Notes: generated from the sequence alone by a model not told the origin. A DNA stretch of 64,000 nucleotides from an uncultured Eubacteriales bacterium (GCA_902800625.1 CADCFG010000003.1:1-64000); one strand, 5' to 3'; shown: positions 25,102 through 34,020, numbered from the stretch's first letter. Numbers and translations: made by a program.

Positions 25102-26070
25102 ATGCAGCCGACCCTGATCTGCACCGCGCGGGTACCGGGGATGATCTACATAAACGGGCGCTTCGCCGGAGAGGCGTCCGAGGCGCGGCCTCTGATGGCG
25201 CCGGTGTCGCCCAGCGGAGCGGTCTATCTGGAATACCGCCCGCTGTCCGGTCCGGACCGGGCGCTGGCCCGGAAGATCGTGCTTTCCGGCGGCGCACCGC
25301 TGGCAGACAGCCTTTCAAGCGCCGACGGCCTGAACTGCGTGGCCTGGCCGGGCGGAGCGATCGAGGCGGAGTTTTCGCCCGCACAGGTCTCGACGGAGCC
25401 GGTGCTCGTCGACGGCCTTCCCGGGACCATTCGCCGGGGCGAGAACGCGGCGCTCCTGCTGAACGGACTGGCGATCCCCGTGCCGGACGGCGCGCTGCCG
25501 CCACGGCTGGTTCGCCAGGGCGGCGCGGCGCTGCTGCTGGGCGAGACCGCGGGCGGCGGGCAGTACCTGGCGGCGCTCTCGCCGGACCTGTCCTCCCTGC
25601 TGGGCACGCTCTTTGCCGAGGCCATCGAGCCGGCGGACGGGCTGATCCATGCCGTGATCGACCTGGGCGACAGCGTGGGCCACGGGCGGCTGGAGCAGTG
25701 GCTCGTGGAGGCGGACGGCCTGCGCCGGGTGTCGTCGGAGAATGTCTGGGCCCATGGCTCGCCCCGCTGGCCGGACACCGCCGAGGGCGCGATGATCGCC
25801 GCCGTGGAGGCAATGCTCGCGGGCCTTCCCGGGGAGTGCGCGGGCTACCTTTCGCCCGCGCTGGCGTCGGAGGGGCCGCTTGCTGACGTGGCGTCCGCCT
25901 GCGATCTGTGCGTGCCGATGAAGTACGGCCTGCCGGACGCCCGCCCCTGCGTGGGGTTATTGAAGGCCGAAAACGACCACCTCGCCACCGTGCGGCCGCT
26001 GTACTACCGCGCCGAGGCCGTGTCCAGCCCCCAGGGAGCCTGGCAGATCGAGGCGGTTTCGCTGGAATAG
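25102..26070 (+). CDS. Protein of unknown function
   Basis: A 322-aa protein I do not recognise. It has no signal peptide, membrane helix or obvious catalytic motif. The N-terminus (LICTARVPGMIYINGRFAGEASEARPLMAPVSPSG) looks like a beta-rich module. The middle and C-terminal parts contain hydrophobic strands and a possible helical segment, AMIAAVEAMLAGLPGE. GGGGGG lies 7 nt before ATG. It stands alone between heptad element B and a strong bidirectional hairpin. Codon use matches its neighbours, so it looks vertically inherited. Confidence 0.75.
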   Translation: MQPTLICTARVPGMIYINGRFAGEASEARPLMAPVSPSGAVYLEYRPLSGPDRALARKIVLSGGAPLADSLSSADGLNCVAWPGGAIEAEFSPAQVSTEPVLVDGLPGTIRRGENAALLLNGLAIPVPDGALPPRLVRQGGAALLLGETAGGGQYLAALSPDLSSLLGTLFAEAIEPADGLIHAVIDLGDSVGHGRLEQWLVEADGLRRVSSENVWAHGSPRWPDTAEGAMIAAVEAMLAGLPGECAGYLSPALASEGPLADVASACDLCVPMKYGLPDARPCVGLLKAENDHLATVRPLYYRAEAVSSPQGAWQIEAVSLE

Positions 26071-26088
26071 CGCCATCCACAAAGCAAG

Positions 26089-26131
26089 GGGGACGCTGCT
26101 CCGTTCCAATCCGGAACAGGGAGCCGTCCCC
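26089..26131. terminator. Bidirectional terminator-type hairpin
   Basis: A long interrupted stem (GGGGACG...GCTCC.TTCC paired with CGGAA..GGAGC.CGTCCCC) lies between the convergent unknown gene and ndoA; GTTTC follows on the plus strand. Confidence 0.65.
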
Positions 26132-26140
26132 GTTTCATAT

Positions 26141-26494
26141 TCAATGCCCCTGGCCGGTGAACCCCAGCGATATCTTCACCGCCTCGCCCACCCTGGCCAT
26201 CACCTCCGGGCGCAGGGTGCCGATGCGCTCGCGCAGGCGGCGCTTGTCCAGGGTGCGGATCTGCTCCGCCAGCACCACGCTGTCCTTCATCAGGCCCGTG
26301 CCCTCGCAGGCGATGGGCACGTGGGTGGGCAGCCGCGCCTTGTTCTGCTGGCCCGTGATGGCCAGCACGATCACCGTGGGGCTGTGGCGGTTGCCCACAT
26401 CGTTCTGGATCACCAGCACCGGGCGGATGCCGCCCTGCTCCGAGCCCACCACCGGGTCCAGGCAGGCGCTGTACAGATCGCCCCGGGAAATCAT
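26141..26494 (-). CDS. ndoA: MazF/NdoA-family endoribonuclease
   Basis: A 117-aa sequence-specific mRNA interferase of the PemK/MazF fold, matching Bacillus NdoA in length. Motifs are MISRGDLYSACLDPVVGSEQGG, RPVLVIQNDVGNRHSPTVIV, AITGQ and the C-terminal EQIRTLDKRRLRERIG. GGAG lies 9 nt before ATG at 26494. An upstream in-frame extension of 28 residues is possible but lacks homology. No antitoxin gene (MazE/NdoAI) is adjacent. In Bacillota this gene often sits near alr, acpS and nnr; here acpS-nnr is 36 kb away. Confidence 0.9.
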   Translation of the reverse strand: MISRGDLYSACLDPVVGSEQGGIRPVLVIQNDVGNRHSPTVIVLAITGQQNKARLPTHVPIACEGTGLMKDSVVLAEQIRTLDKRRLRERIGTLRPEVMARVGEAVKISLGFTGQGH

Positions 26495-26595
26495 AGTATC
26501 ACGCTCCGCAACCATCGTGTGGGGCATACTATGCGGATAGGGGCGAGGGGGTGTGTAAGTCGTCGTTGTCATGTTCACGCTCCGATTATAGTTTT

Positions 26596-26676
26596 CAGGG
26601 AGTAGGCAGTAGGCAGTAGGCAGTAGGAATAGTGCTTCTCCTGCTCCCTACTCCCTCTTCCCTGCTCCCTGAATTA
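26596..26676. repeat. Inverted heptad arrays at the ypeB stop codon
   Basis: On the minus strand, after the ypeB TAA: TTCAGGG, AGCAGGG, AAGAGGG, AGTAGGG, AGCAGGA, a short centre, then TACTGCC three times and TACTCCC. The two arrays are inverted copies with period 7 and form a large hairpin. The base motif differs from the AGGAATG copies. Confidence 0.88.
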
Positions 26677-28014
26677 CATCACCAGCGCGCCGTTCTCGTC
26701 CTCGATCACCTGCATCAGCCGCCGCTCCACGCCGGTCATGGCGTCGATATAGACCAGGAAGGTATCCGCGCCGGAGGCGGCCTTCACCTCCCAGCACAGC
26801 GCCTCCGAGGTGTTCTCGGGGATCACGCACAGCCGCGCCGACAGGGGCGACAGCGCGCCGCCGATGCGGGCGACGGCGTCCTGCTCGGTGAGCGCCGGCA
26901 GGGCGATCTCCCGGGGTACGTGGTTCATCAGGTAGCCCGCCGCCTCCAGGCCCACCACCGCGCCGTCGGACAGCGACACCTGCACCTTGATGAGATCCGG
27001 GTACAGCACCACGCCGTTCTGCACCGCGGCGAAGTTGGCCGTCAGGATGCCGTCAAAGCGGCTGGCGTAGCTCAGCTCCATCTCGCCGTAGCCCCTCGAC
27101 AGCAGGAAGGCCCGCGCCGCGTCCACGGCCTGGCGGTCGCTCAGCAGCACCTCCCCGGCCTGGCCGCCGTACAGCATGTACAGCACCTGGCCGCCCGCCT
27201 TGGTGACGCCCGCGTCCAGGGTGTAATTGCCCGCGCGGAGGGTGTACTCGTAGCAATCCACGGGGATGGCGCTCTCGCCGGTGAACTCGATTTCAGGATT
27301 CCCGCCGATGAAGGCGGACAGCGCCTGCCGCGCCGCGGGCTCGTCGATTTCGGAAAGGCCCGCCAGGCCCTTGAACTCCCCGTCGGCGCGCCCGTCGGAG
27401 AAGGGGCCGTCGTAGAGCAGCACCGGGTAGTCCGCCGCCGTGCCCGTGATGGGATAGAGGCTCTCCTGGCCGGTGGCGTCGTAGTCGGTGGCGTCGAACA
27501 CCGCCTCGCCCCGCTCGTAGCGGTCCAGCAGCCGCCCCATGCCCACGGAGAACCCCGCCGCGGACTGGCTCAGGCGCTCCATGGCCTCCAGGTCCTCTGC
27601 GGTCAGCTCGCCGCCGTTGGCCAGCCGCACGGAAAGGGTCGTGGCGAAGTCGCCCGCCTGGTTGATGAACTTCAGCGTGGCGGACACCGTCTCCTGTCCC
27701 AGCGGCAGCAGCGCCAGGTTGGAGAGCGCCCCCTGGGTCTGCAGGGCGATCTCGTTCAAAAGCGCCTGCTGCTGGCCCGTCTCCCCCGCCACCAGCAGCT
27801 TGCGGAAGTTCACGCTCATGGCCTCGGTCAGCTCGCAGGTCTCGTAAAATGCCTTCTGCACCACGGCGCTGATGCGGGCGTTGGCCTCGTTCAGGCGGGC
27901 GGCCTGCGCCGTGGAAAAGGCCAGCACCCCCGCCAGCAGCGCCGCCAGCGCGATATTCAGTATGCGCGCCCAGTCCCTGGAGCGGACCGAGGCGACGTAA
28001 TAGGTTTCATTCAT
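26674..28014 (-). CDS. ypeB: Germination protein YpeB
   Basis: Stabilises and localises the cortex-lytic enzyme SleB in spores. It is 446 aa with one N-terminal membrane anchor (ILNIALAALLAGVLAFSTAQAA, residues about 18-39) and the YpeB pattern of an alpha-helical N-terminal half. C-terminal PepSY-like repeats follow (for example GYLMNHVPREIALPALTEQDAVARIGG). AAGGAGG precedes the ATG. It lies directly downstream of sleB, the usual arrangement. The stop codon abuts a heptad array. Confidence 0.94.
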   Translation of the reverse strand: MNETYYVASVRSRDWARILNIALAALLAGVLAFSTAQAARLNEANARISAVVQKAFYETCELTEAMSVNFRKLLVAGETGQQQALLNEIALQTQGALSNLALLPLGQETVSATLKFINQAGDFATTLSVRLANGGELTAEDLEAMERLSQSAAGFSVGMGRLLDRYERGEAVFDATDYDATGQESLYPITGTAADYPVLLYDGPFSDGRADGEFKGLAGLSEIDEPAARQALSAFIGGNPEIEFTGESAIPVDCYEYTLRAGNYTLDAGVTKAGGQVLYMLYGGQAGEVLLSDRQAVDAARAFLLSRGYGEMELSYASRFDGILTANFAAVQNGVVLYPDLIKVQVSLSDGAVVGLEAAGYLMNHVPREIALPALTEQDAVARIGGALSPLSARLCVIPENTSEALCWEVKAASGADTFLVYIDAMTGVERRLMQVIEDENGALVM

Positions 28015-28037
28015 GGTGAAGCCCTCCTTGGGTATTC

Positions 28038-28058
28038 AAGCCTTCCCCGGGGGAAGGC
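28038..28058 (-). other. Hairpin between sleB and ypeB
   Basis: GCCTTCCC/GGGGAAGGC forms a strong stem in the 56-bp gap, without a T-run. It may adjust sleB/ypeB expression or be a fragment of an intergenic repeat. Confidence 0.45.
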
Positions 28059-28070
28059 TTTGGGGTGCGG

Positions 28071-28748
28071 TCAAACGGCAAAGCTGTGATTCCCGATCAC
28101 GGTCTTGACGGTGCGCGTGCGGATCCACTTGTCGCCGGTGGCCCTGGGGTTGTAGTAGTACAAACAGCCGCCGGTGGGGTCCCAGCCGTTCAGCGCGTCC
28201 AGCGCGGCGCGGATGGCAGTGCTGTCCGGGGTGTTGTTGATTTGGCCGTTGGACACACAGCTGAACGCCCCCGCCTGGTAGATCACGCCGGAGATGGTGT
28301 TGGGAAAGGAGGCGCTGGCCACCCGGTTCAGCACCACCGCCGCCACTGCCACCTGGCCCTTGTAGGTCTCGCCCCGGGCCTCGGCGTACACCAGCTTGCT
28401 CAGCAGCCGGTGGTCGGCGGAGATGATGGACGCCGACGCCGCCTGCACGCTGCCGCCGGATAGGGTCACGCCCATGGCCGCGGCGGTGGCCGGGCCCACG
28501 CGCCCATCGGCGGCCAGGCCGTTCTTGCGCTGGAAGGCCGCCACGGCGTTCCTCGTCTTTTCGCCGTATTTCCCGTCCGCCGTGCCGGTCAGATAGCCCC
28601 ACTGGATCAGCTTCTGCTGCACCCTGGTCACGTCGCTGCCGCTGGAGCCCACCTCCAGCACCTTGGCCGCCAGCGCCCCCGGGGCGAGGCTGACGGCCAG
28701 CGCCAGCACCGCCAGAGCGAGCGCCTCGCCCCGCCGGAGCCGGCTCAT
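28071..28748 (-). CDS. sleB: Spore cortex-lytic enzyme SleB
   Basis: Lytic transglycosylase that degrades cortex peptidoglycan at germination, 225 aa. Signal peptide MSRLRRGEALALAVLALAVSLAPGALAA, a peptidoglycan-binding domain at about 33-92 (VTRVQQKLIQWGYLTGTADG), then the SleB/CwlJ catalytic domain (LLSKLVYAEARGETYKGQVAVAAVVLNR, with the catalytic Glu in AEARGE). The ATG overlaps the spoIIR stop by 4 bp, and ypeB follows. Confidence 0.95.
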   Translation of the reverse strand: MSRLRRGEALALAVLALAVSLAPGALAAKVLEVGSSGSDVTRVQQKLIQWGYLTGTADGKYGEKTRNAVAAFQRKNGLAADGRVGPATAAAMGVTLSGGSVQAASASIISADHRLLSKLVYAEARGETYKGQVAVAAVVLNRVASASFPNTISGVIYQAGAFSCVSNGQINNTPDSTAIRAALDALNGWDPTGGCLYYYNPRATGDKWIRTRTVKTVIGNHSFAV

Positions 28749-29257
28749 TGGCCGCCTCCCACGAGGCCCAGCAGCCAGTCGAGGATCACCGAGTGGAACC
28801 GCACCGGCTCCCCGGGGGCACAGTCCCCGTCCAGGCACAGCGTGGGATACAGCACGCACCACCAGTTGCCGCCCTCCCCCGCGCCGATCACCACCCGCAG
28901 CGCCCGATACTCCCCGGCGGGCACGTCCACGGCCCCGTAGCGGCGGTCGGGAAATTCGTAGACGCCCGTCTCGACCCGCACATCGCCCCCGTAGCCGCAG
29001 GCCCGCGCCCGCAGCCAAGCCGCCAGGTTCACCAGGCCCAGGTTGTCGTTCAGCACGGTCCAGGCCTCCTCCGCATTGGCGCAGTCCTCGAGCAGCGCCC
29101 GCGTCGCCGCCAGGCAGGCATCCCGCACCTGCAGCTTCAGCGCCTGGGCGGCCTCGCCGTTGTCCTCGGCCAGCACGTGCAGCCGGATATAGTCCTCCAC
29201 GGGCACGTCCGCGGCGCCTGCCGCCCTCGCCCCCGCGCCCAGCAGCATAAGTATCAA
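28745..29257 (-). CDS. spoIIR: Stage II sporulation protein R
   Basis: Forespore signal that activates SpoIIGA and so sigma-E, 170 aa as given. Recognised by VEDYIRLHVLAEDNGEAAQALKLQVRDA, the LNDNLGLVNLAAWL region and EYRALRVVIGAGEGGNWWCVLYPTLC near the end. The start shown is TTG at 29257, but the frame extends upstream to CTG at 29284, which has GGAGG 7 nt before it and would give a better signal peptide (KRRFFCCLLILMLLGAGARA). It is the first gene of spoIIR-sleB-ypeB, coupled by a 4-bp overlap. Confidence 0.93.
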   Translation of the reverse strand: MILMLLGAGARAAGAADVPVEDYIRLHVLAEDNGEAAQALKLQVRDACLAATRALLEDCANAEEAWTVLNDNLGLVNLAAWLRARACGYGGDVRVETGVYEFPDRRYGAVDVPAGEYRALRVVIGAGEGGNWWCVLYPTLCLDGDCAPGEPVRFHSVILDWLLGLVGGGQ

Positions 29258-29385
29258 AAGGCAACAAAAAAACCGACGTTTCAGAACGATTCCTCCGTTT
29301 CATTGGGAATTGTTCCTATCGTCGGCGTTTTTGGGGGAAATTATACAGGGATTGACAAGGATTTGGAAGGATTGCGATATGCTCA

Positions 29386-29523
29386 ATTAGGAATGAGGAA
29401 TGGCGGTGCAAATCCTGACGGATTTGATTGATTGAAGCCGCTTATGTCAGCCGTTTTCTATCGAAGAAATCCGCAAGGATTTCAACATCAATTCCTCATT
29501 CCTAATTCCTCATTCCTCATTCA
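29386..29523. repeat. Heptad-flanked palindromic element, copy C
   Basis: TTAGGAATGAGGAATGGCGG, hairpin CAAATCC-TGAC-GGATTTG, about 40 bp, hairpin GAAATCC-GCAA-GGATTTC, then ATTCCTC, CTAATTC and ATTCCTC heptads. Relative to copies B, D and E it is inverted. The last codon and TGA stop of the patatin gene lie within the right array. Confidence 0.9.
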
Positions 29524-30785
29524 TTATTGAATCCCTCCATCAGCGCCATCGCCCCGGCCACCACTCCGGCGTGCTCGCTGAGCCGCCTGACGGCCTCGGG
29601 CGGGAAGGCCCTCTCCCGCGCCAGACGCTGGTACAGGAAGGCCAGCAGCGCCCGGTCGCCCTTCTTCGCCACGGCCTGCAATCCCGCGTCGTCGAAGTTC
29701 TCGGCAAACTCCTGCCCCTCGCAGAACGCCCGGATGCGCCGAAGCAGCGCTTGGGCATCGTACACGGCATCCACCCGGAAGCCCATGGCCTCGGCGCACA
29801 GCTCCAGTCCCCGCAGCCAAACGTCCTTCCAGGAAAGCTGCCGTCCCTCGCACTCCCGCTCCAGCGCGGCGATCAGCGGCGCGTTCACTGGCTGGCCCAG
29901 GTGGGTAATCCCCCGGCGGATCACCTCGCCGTCAAAATCGGTCAGCCTGCGCATGTACCGCCGCGCCGCGCCGCTGGCCTCCAGATCGCCCACGCGCCGG
30001 AAGGTGTACAGAAAGCCCTCCAGCCGGCCCCACTTTTTCATTGTGTCGTGATAGCCCAACAGTCGACTGCGCCGCAGCAGGTCCGGGTTGAAGTCCAGGA
30101 ACCCGCCCAGCTCCCTGAGCGGCTTGATCGTGGTCAGCCAAGGCATGCGGGCGAACTCCGGGTGGCTGTAATAGGGGTGCAGCTCCACGGCCACCACCTC
30201 GTCCATGCCGTCCTCAAGCGCCATGTCGATGGGCAGGTTGTCGAAGTAGCCGCCGTCGATGTAGCGCTGGCCGTCGATGTGCCGCGCCGGGAAGATGGGA
30301 AAGCAGCTGGCCGAGGCGATCACCCAGTCCCCCAGGCTGCCGGCCCTCATGCCGTCCAAGCGCACCGGCATGCCCGACATCTGCGGGGCCTTGCAGGTCA
30401 TCAGGCCCAGCTTGAGCCCCGATGCGCGCACCCGGCCCTCGTCCAGGCGCTCCTTCACCAGCTGCTCCAGGGGCGATATGTCCATGCGCAGGCGCCTGGC
30501 GTTCTCCATCAGGAAGGGCACCACGTCCCGCTTGCGGTGGATCATGCTCTCGATGGCGAAGTCGTCCTCGTCCTCCACGGCCATGATCTGCTTCACCGTG
30601 ATGTTCGACCACAGCTTCACCGCCCCGTCCAGGTCCCCCTGGGCGAACAGCGCCGCGTTCAGCGCGCCGATGGACGTGCCGTACACGCCGTCAAAACGCA
30701 CGCCCAGCTCGCTGATTGCCTGCCAGGCCCCGATCTCATAGGCCCCGCGGCTGCCTCCGCCGTTCAGCACCAGCGCGCGTTTCAT
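29517..30785 (-). CDS. Patatin-like phospholipase
   Basis: A 422-aa lipid acyl hydrolase. The oxyanion motif GGGSRG is at 9-14, the nucleophile elbow GTSIG with Ser38 follows, and DGG has catalytic Asp177, so the Ser-Asp dyad is complete. There is no signal peptide. The start MKRALVLNGGG is preferred because GGGGG lies 6 nt upstream; MGMK at 30791 is also open. It belongs to the cytoplasmic YlbK/RssA-like group. Its stop lies in a heptad array. Lipid specificity is unknown. Confidence 0.92.
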   Translation of the reverse strand: MKRALVLNGGGSRGAYEIGAWQAISELGVRFDGVYGTSIGALNAALFAQGDLDGAVKLWSNITVKQIMAVEDEDDFAIESMIHRKRDVVPFLMENARRLRMDISPLEQLVKERLDEGRVRASGLKLGLMTCKAPQMSGMPVRLDGMRAGSLGDWVIASASCFPIFPARHIDGQRYIDGGYFDNLPIDMALEDGMDEVVAVELHPYYSHPEFARMPWLTTIKPLRELGGFLDFNPDLLRRSRLLGYHDTMKKWGRLEGFLYTFRRVGDLEASGAARRYMRRLTDFDGEVIRRGITHLGQPVNAPLIAALERECEGRQLSWKDVWLRGLELCAEAMGFRVDAVYDAQALLRRIRAFCEGQEFAENFDDAGLQAVAKKGDRALLAFLYQRLARERAFPPEAVRRLSEHAGVVAGAMALMEGFNNE

Positions 30786-30915
30786 GCCCATCCCCCCGCT
30801 TCAAAATCAGCCTCTGGCCCATTATAGCACCGAGCCGCGGGTTTGTCGACACCCGTCCATTCCGCGCCCTCAAATCTCAGCTTTTGCGCAGAATGTGTCA
30901 ATTCGCATTTTTCAC

Positions 30916-30944
30916 TTGAAACCCGGCCCGATATATCGTATAAT
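30916..30944 (+). promoter_or_regulatory. Promoter of the hydro-lyase/malic enzyme operon
   Basis: TTGAAA and TATAAT with a 17-bp spacer, 49 nt before the first start codon. Confidence 0.85.
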
Positions 30945-30992
30945 GAAATTAATAACAGGTTACAAACATAACATTTCGCGGAGGTGGCCTGA

Positions 30993-32255
30993 ATGCACGC
31001 CCTGGAGAAGATACTGGCCAGAAACAGCGGCAGGCGCGCGGTCAAGACCGGGGAGATCGTCACCGCGAAGGTGGATTTCGCCGAGATCAACGACCTGTAC
31101 CTGCAGACCGTCTACTCCTTCTATGAGATGGGCGGCGAAAAGGTGTGGGACAACACCCGCTGCGCCTTCGTGTTCGACCACTACGCCCCCTGCCCGGACA
31201 TCAAGAGCGCTTCCAATCACCGGGAAATGCGCCAGTTCGCCCAAAAGAACCAGCTGAAATACCACTTTGACACCAACGCCGGCGTCTGCCACCAGGTGAT
31301 GCCGGAGGCCGGGGTGATCTATCCCGGCATGATCGTCGTGGCCACGGACAGCCACACCACCACCCACGGCGCCTTCGGCGCGATGGGCACCGGCTGCGGG
31401 GCCACGGACATGGCCACCATACTGATGACCGGCGAGCTGTGGTTCCGCGTGCCGGAGATCATCGAGGTGCGCCTGGAGGGCGAAGCGCCCAGGGGCGTGT
31501 ATCCCAAGGACGTGATCCTGGCGGTGCTCGGCAAGATCCGGGCGGACGGTGCGGTGTACAAGGCCATCGACTTCACCGGCAGCTACGTGGACAGCCTGAA
31601 CGTGGCCGGCCGCATGACGATATGCAACATGGCCGTGGAGATGGGCGCAAAGACCGCCTACATGCAGCCCAACCGGGCCGTGCTGGACTACGTGAGCGCC
31701 CGGGCGGTGCGGCCCTTCGAGGTGCAGACCACCGACCCGGGCTATCGCTATGCCGAGAGCCACGTGTTCGACGTGTCGGTTCTCGCGCCCCAGCTGGCCT
31801 GTCCCAACAGCGTGGAGAACGTGCATCCGCTGACCGAAGTGCTGGCCGGGGGCGAGGTCGCGCTGGACCAGGGCTACATCGGCAGCTGCACCGGCGGACG
31901 CGAGGAGGACATCGAGATCGCCGCGCGGATCCTGAAGGGCCGCCACATCCCGCCCTACACCCGCCTGGTGGTGATCCCCGCCTCGGCGCAGGTCATGCAG
32001 CACTGCATGGCCCAGGGCTGGATCCAGACGCTGATGGACGCGGGCGCCACCATCTCCACCCCCGGCTGCGGCGCGTGCCTGGGGGCCCACGAGGGCATAC
32101 TGGCCCCCGGCGAGGTGTGCATCACCAGCACCAACCGCAACTTCCCGGGGCGCATGGGCTCCACCGAGGCCAGGATGTACCTGGCCAGCCCCGCCACCGT
32201 GGCCGCCAGCCTGCTGAACGGCCGCATCACCGATCCCCGGGACTACCTTGAATGA
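30993..32255 (+). CDS. LeuC-like hydro-lyase large subunit (aconitase superfamily)
   Basis: Large [4Fe-4S] subunit of an isopropylmalate-isomerase-type enzyme, 420 aa. Cluster ligands Cys299 (GSCTGGREEDI), Cys359 and Cys362 (PGCGACLG) are present, with DSHTTTHGAFGAMGTG upstream. GGAGG lies 8 nt before ATG. No leuA or leuB is nearby; instead the operon continues with the small subunit, malic enzyme and a 2-hydroxycarboxylate carrier. So the substrate is probably a malate-like acid (maleate, citramalate, dimethylmalate or similar) rather than isopropylmalate, but this is inference. Confidence 0.85.
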   Translation: MHALEKILARNSGRRAVKTGEIVTAKVDFAEINDLYLQTVYSFYEMGGEKVWDNTRCAFVFDHYAPCPDIKSASNHREMRQFAQKNQLKYHFDTNAGVCHQVMPEAGVIYPGMIVVATDSHTTTHGAFGAMGTGCGATDMATILMTGELWFRVPEIIEVRLEGEAPRGVYPKDVILAVLGKIRADGAVYKAIDFTGSYVDSLNVAGRMTICNMAVEMGAKTAYMQPNRAVLDYVSARAVRPFEVQTTDPGYRYAESHVFDVSVLAPQLACPNSVENVHPLTEVLAGGEVALDQGYIGSCTGGREEDIEIAARILKGRHIPPYTRLVVIPASAQVMQHCMAQGWIQTLMDAGATISTPGCGACLGAHEGILAPGEVCITSTNRNFPGRMGSTEARMYLASPATVAASLLNGRITDPRDYLE

Positions 32256-32270
32256 GGAGGCGACGGCAGC

Positions 32271-32771
32271 ATGAACACGCGCGTCACCGGTAAAATCATC
32301 GTCGTGGGCGACAACATCGACACCGACCAGATCTACCCCGGTCGCTTCCTGGCCATCACCGACCCGAAGGAGATCGGCAGCCACTGCCTCTGCGGCGTGG
32401 ACGAATCCATCGCCGCCAATTTCCCCCGGGGCGGCATCGTGGTGGCCGGAAGAAACTTCGGCTGCGGCTCCAGCCGGGAGCACGCCCCCATCGCCCTTAT
32501 GAACATGGGCGCGTCGGCGGTGCTGGCCGATTCCTTCGCCCGCATATTCTTCAGGAACGCCGTGAACCTGGGGCTGCTGCCCGTCGTCTGCAAGGGAATC
32601 TCCCAGAAGACGAAGCCCGGCCAGACCCTGACGGTCGACCTGCAGGCGGGCACAGTGACCATCGAGGACACCGGCGAAACGCTGCCCTGCGAACAGCTGG
32701 GCGAGCAGGCCATGAAGATCCTGGAGGCCGGCGGTATCAAGCCCATGATGCGGGCAAGATTCGGGAAATAG
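32271..32771 (+). CDS. LeuD-like hydro-lyase small subunit
   Basis: Swivelling-domain subunit, 166 aa, the length of the archaeal-type LeuD/DmdB group. Conserved GDNIDTDQIYPGRFL, GRNFGCGSSREHAP and SFARIFFRNAVNLGLLPV are present. The substrate loop reads YPGRF, unlike the YLRT or YLVY loops described for archaeal homoaconitase and isopropylmalate isomerase, leaving specificity open. It follows the large subunit after 15 nt and certainly pairs with it. Confidence 0.87.
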   Translation: MNTRVTGKIIVVGDNIDTDQIYPGRFLAITDPKEIGSHCLCGVDESIAANFPRGGIVVAGRNFGCGSSREHAPIALMNMGASAVLADSFARIFFRNAVNLGLLPVVCKGISQKTKPGQTLTVDLQAGTVTIEDTGETLPCEQLGEQAMKILEAGGIKPMMRARFGK

Positions 32772-32847
32772 TGATGAATGACTATCGCGGCCAGCCCGTC
32801 CGGCAGTCGGCGGGAGCGCCGTCAAAGAATACTAAGGAGGGTTTTCT

Positions 32848-34020
32848 ATGAACTACGCTGAAGAATCCCTGCGCCTGCACGGAGAATGGAAGGGCAAGAT
32901 CGAAGTCATCTCCCGGGTCCCCGTCAAGAGCAAGGACGACCTGTCCCTGGCCTACACGCCCGGCGTGGCCCAGCCCTGTCTGGAGATCCAAAAGGACATC
33001 AACAAGTCCTATGAGCTGACCCGCCGCTGGAACATGTGCGCGGTCATCACCGACGGCACCGCGGTGCTCGGCCTGGGCGACATCGGCCCCGAGGCCGGCA
33101 TGCCCGTCATGGAGGGCAAGTGCGTGCTGTTCAAGTCCTTCGGCGACGTGGACGCCTTCCCGCTGTGCGTCAGGACCAAGGATGTGGACGAATTCGTGAA
33201 CGCCGTGTCGCTGATCGCAGGCTCCTTCGGAGGCATCAACCTGGAGGACATCTCCGCCCCGCGCTGCTTTGAGATCGAGCGCAAGCTGAAGGAAAAGACC
33301 GACATTCCCATCTTCCACGACGACCAGCACGGCACCGCCGTCATCACCCTGGCGGGCCTGATGAACGCGCTGAAGGTTGTGGGCAAGAAGCTGGACGAGG
33401 TAAAGATCGTCACCTCCGGCGCCGGCGCGGCCGCCATCGCCATCGTGAAGCTGTTGATGTCCGCGGGCGCGAAGTATGTGACCATGTGCGACCGCAAGGG
33501 CGCCATCTACGCCGGGCGCGAGGGCCTGAACTGGATCAAGGAGGAGATGGCCCAGGTGACCAACCTGGAGCACAAGGCCGGCAGCCTGGCCGACATGCTG
33601 GTGGGCGCGGACGTGTTCATCGGCGTCTCCGCCCCCGGCACCGTGACCACCGAGATGGTGAAGACCATGGCCAAGGACGCCATCGTGTTCGCCTGCGCCA
33701 ACCCCACGCCCGAGATCTTCCCCGACGACGCCAAGGCCGGCGGCGCGGCGGTCATCTCCACCGGCCGCAGCGACTTCCCGAACCAGATCAACAACGTGCT
33801 GGCCTTCCCCGGCATCTTCCGCGGCACCTTCGACGTGCGCGCCAGCGAGATCAACGAGGCGATGAAGATGGCCGCCGCCAAGGCGCTGGCCGACCTGATC
33901 TCCGACGAGGAGCTGAACGCGGACTACATCATCCCCTACGCCTTCGACGAGCGCGTCGGCCCCGCCGTGGCCAAGGCCGTGGCTCAGGCCGCCCGGGACA
34001 GCGGCGTTGCCCGCATCTGA
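32848..34020 (+). CDS. NAD(P)-dependent malic enzyme (oxaloacetate-decarboxylating type)
   Basis: Converts L-malate to pyruvate, CO2 and reduced cofactor, 390 aa, the short bacterial form. SLAYTPGVAQPC near 33, ITDGTAVLGLGDIGPEAGMPVMEGK, the metal-binding HDDQHGTA near 164 and the Rossmann motif SGAGAAAIAIVKLL are all intact. AAGGAGG lies 7 nt before ATG. In the operon with a malate/citrate-type carrier it would feed imported or hydrated C4 acids into pyruvate. Cofactor preference cannot be decided. Confidence 0.93.
   Translation: MNYAEESLRLHGEWKGKIEVISRVPVKSKDDLSLAYTPGVAQPCLEIQKDINKSYELTRRWNMCAVITDGTAVLGLGDIGPEAGMPVMEGKCVLFKSFGDVDAFPLCVRTKDVDEFVNAVSLIAGSFGGINLEDISAPRCFEIERKLKEKTDIPIFHDDQHGTAVITLAGLMNALKVVGKKLDEVKIVTSGAGAAAIAIVKLLMSAGAKYVTMCDRKGAIYAGREGLNWIKEEMAQVTNLEHKAGSLADMLVGADVFIGVSAPGTVTTEMVKTMAKDAIVFACANPTPEIFPDDAKAGGAAVISTGRSDFPNQINNVLAFPGIFRGTFDVRASEINEAMKMAAAKALADLISDEELNADYIIPYAFDERVGPAVAKAVAQAARDSGVARI

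Noticed and set aside
26141..26494. A toxin-antitoxin module
   Set aside because: The MazF/NdoA-type gene is clear, but no antitoxin frame lies upstream; the upstream 28 in-frame codons have no MazE features and the rest is a heptad array.
30993..32771. Leucine biosynthesis leuCD
   Set aside because: No leuA or leuB adjacent, and the operon continues with malic enzyme and a hydroxy acid carrier. I kept the neutral description LeuCD-like.
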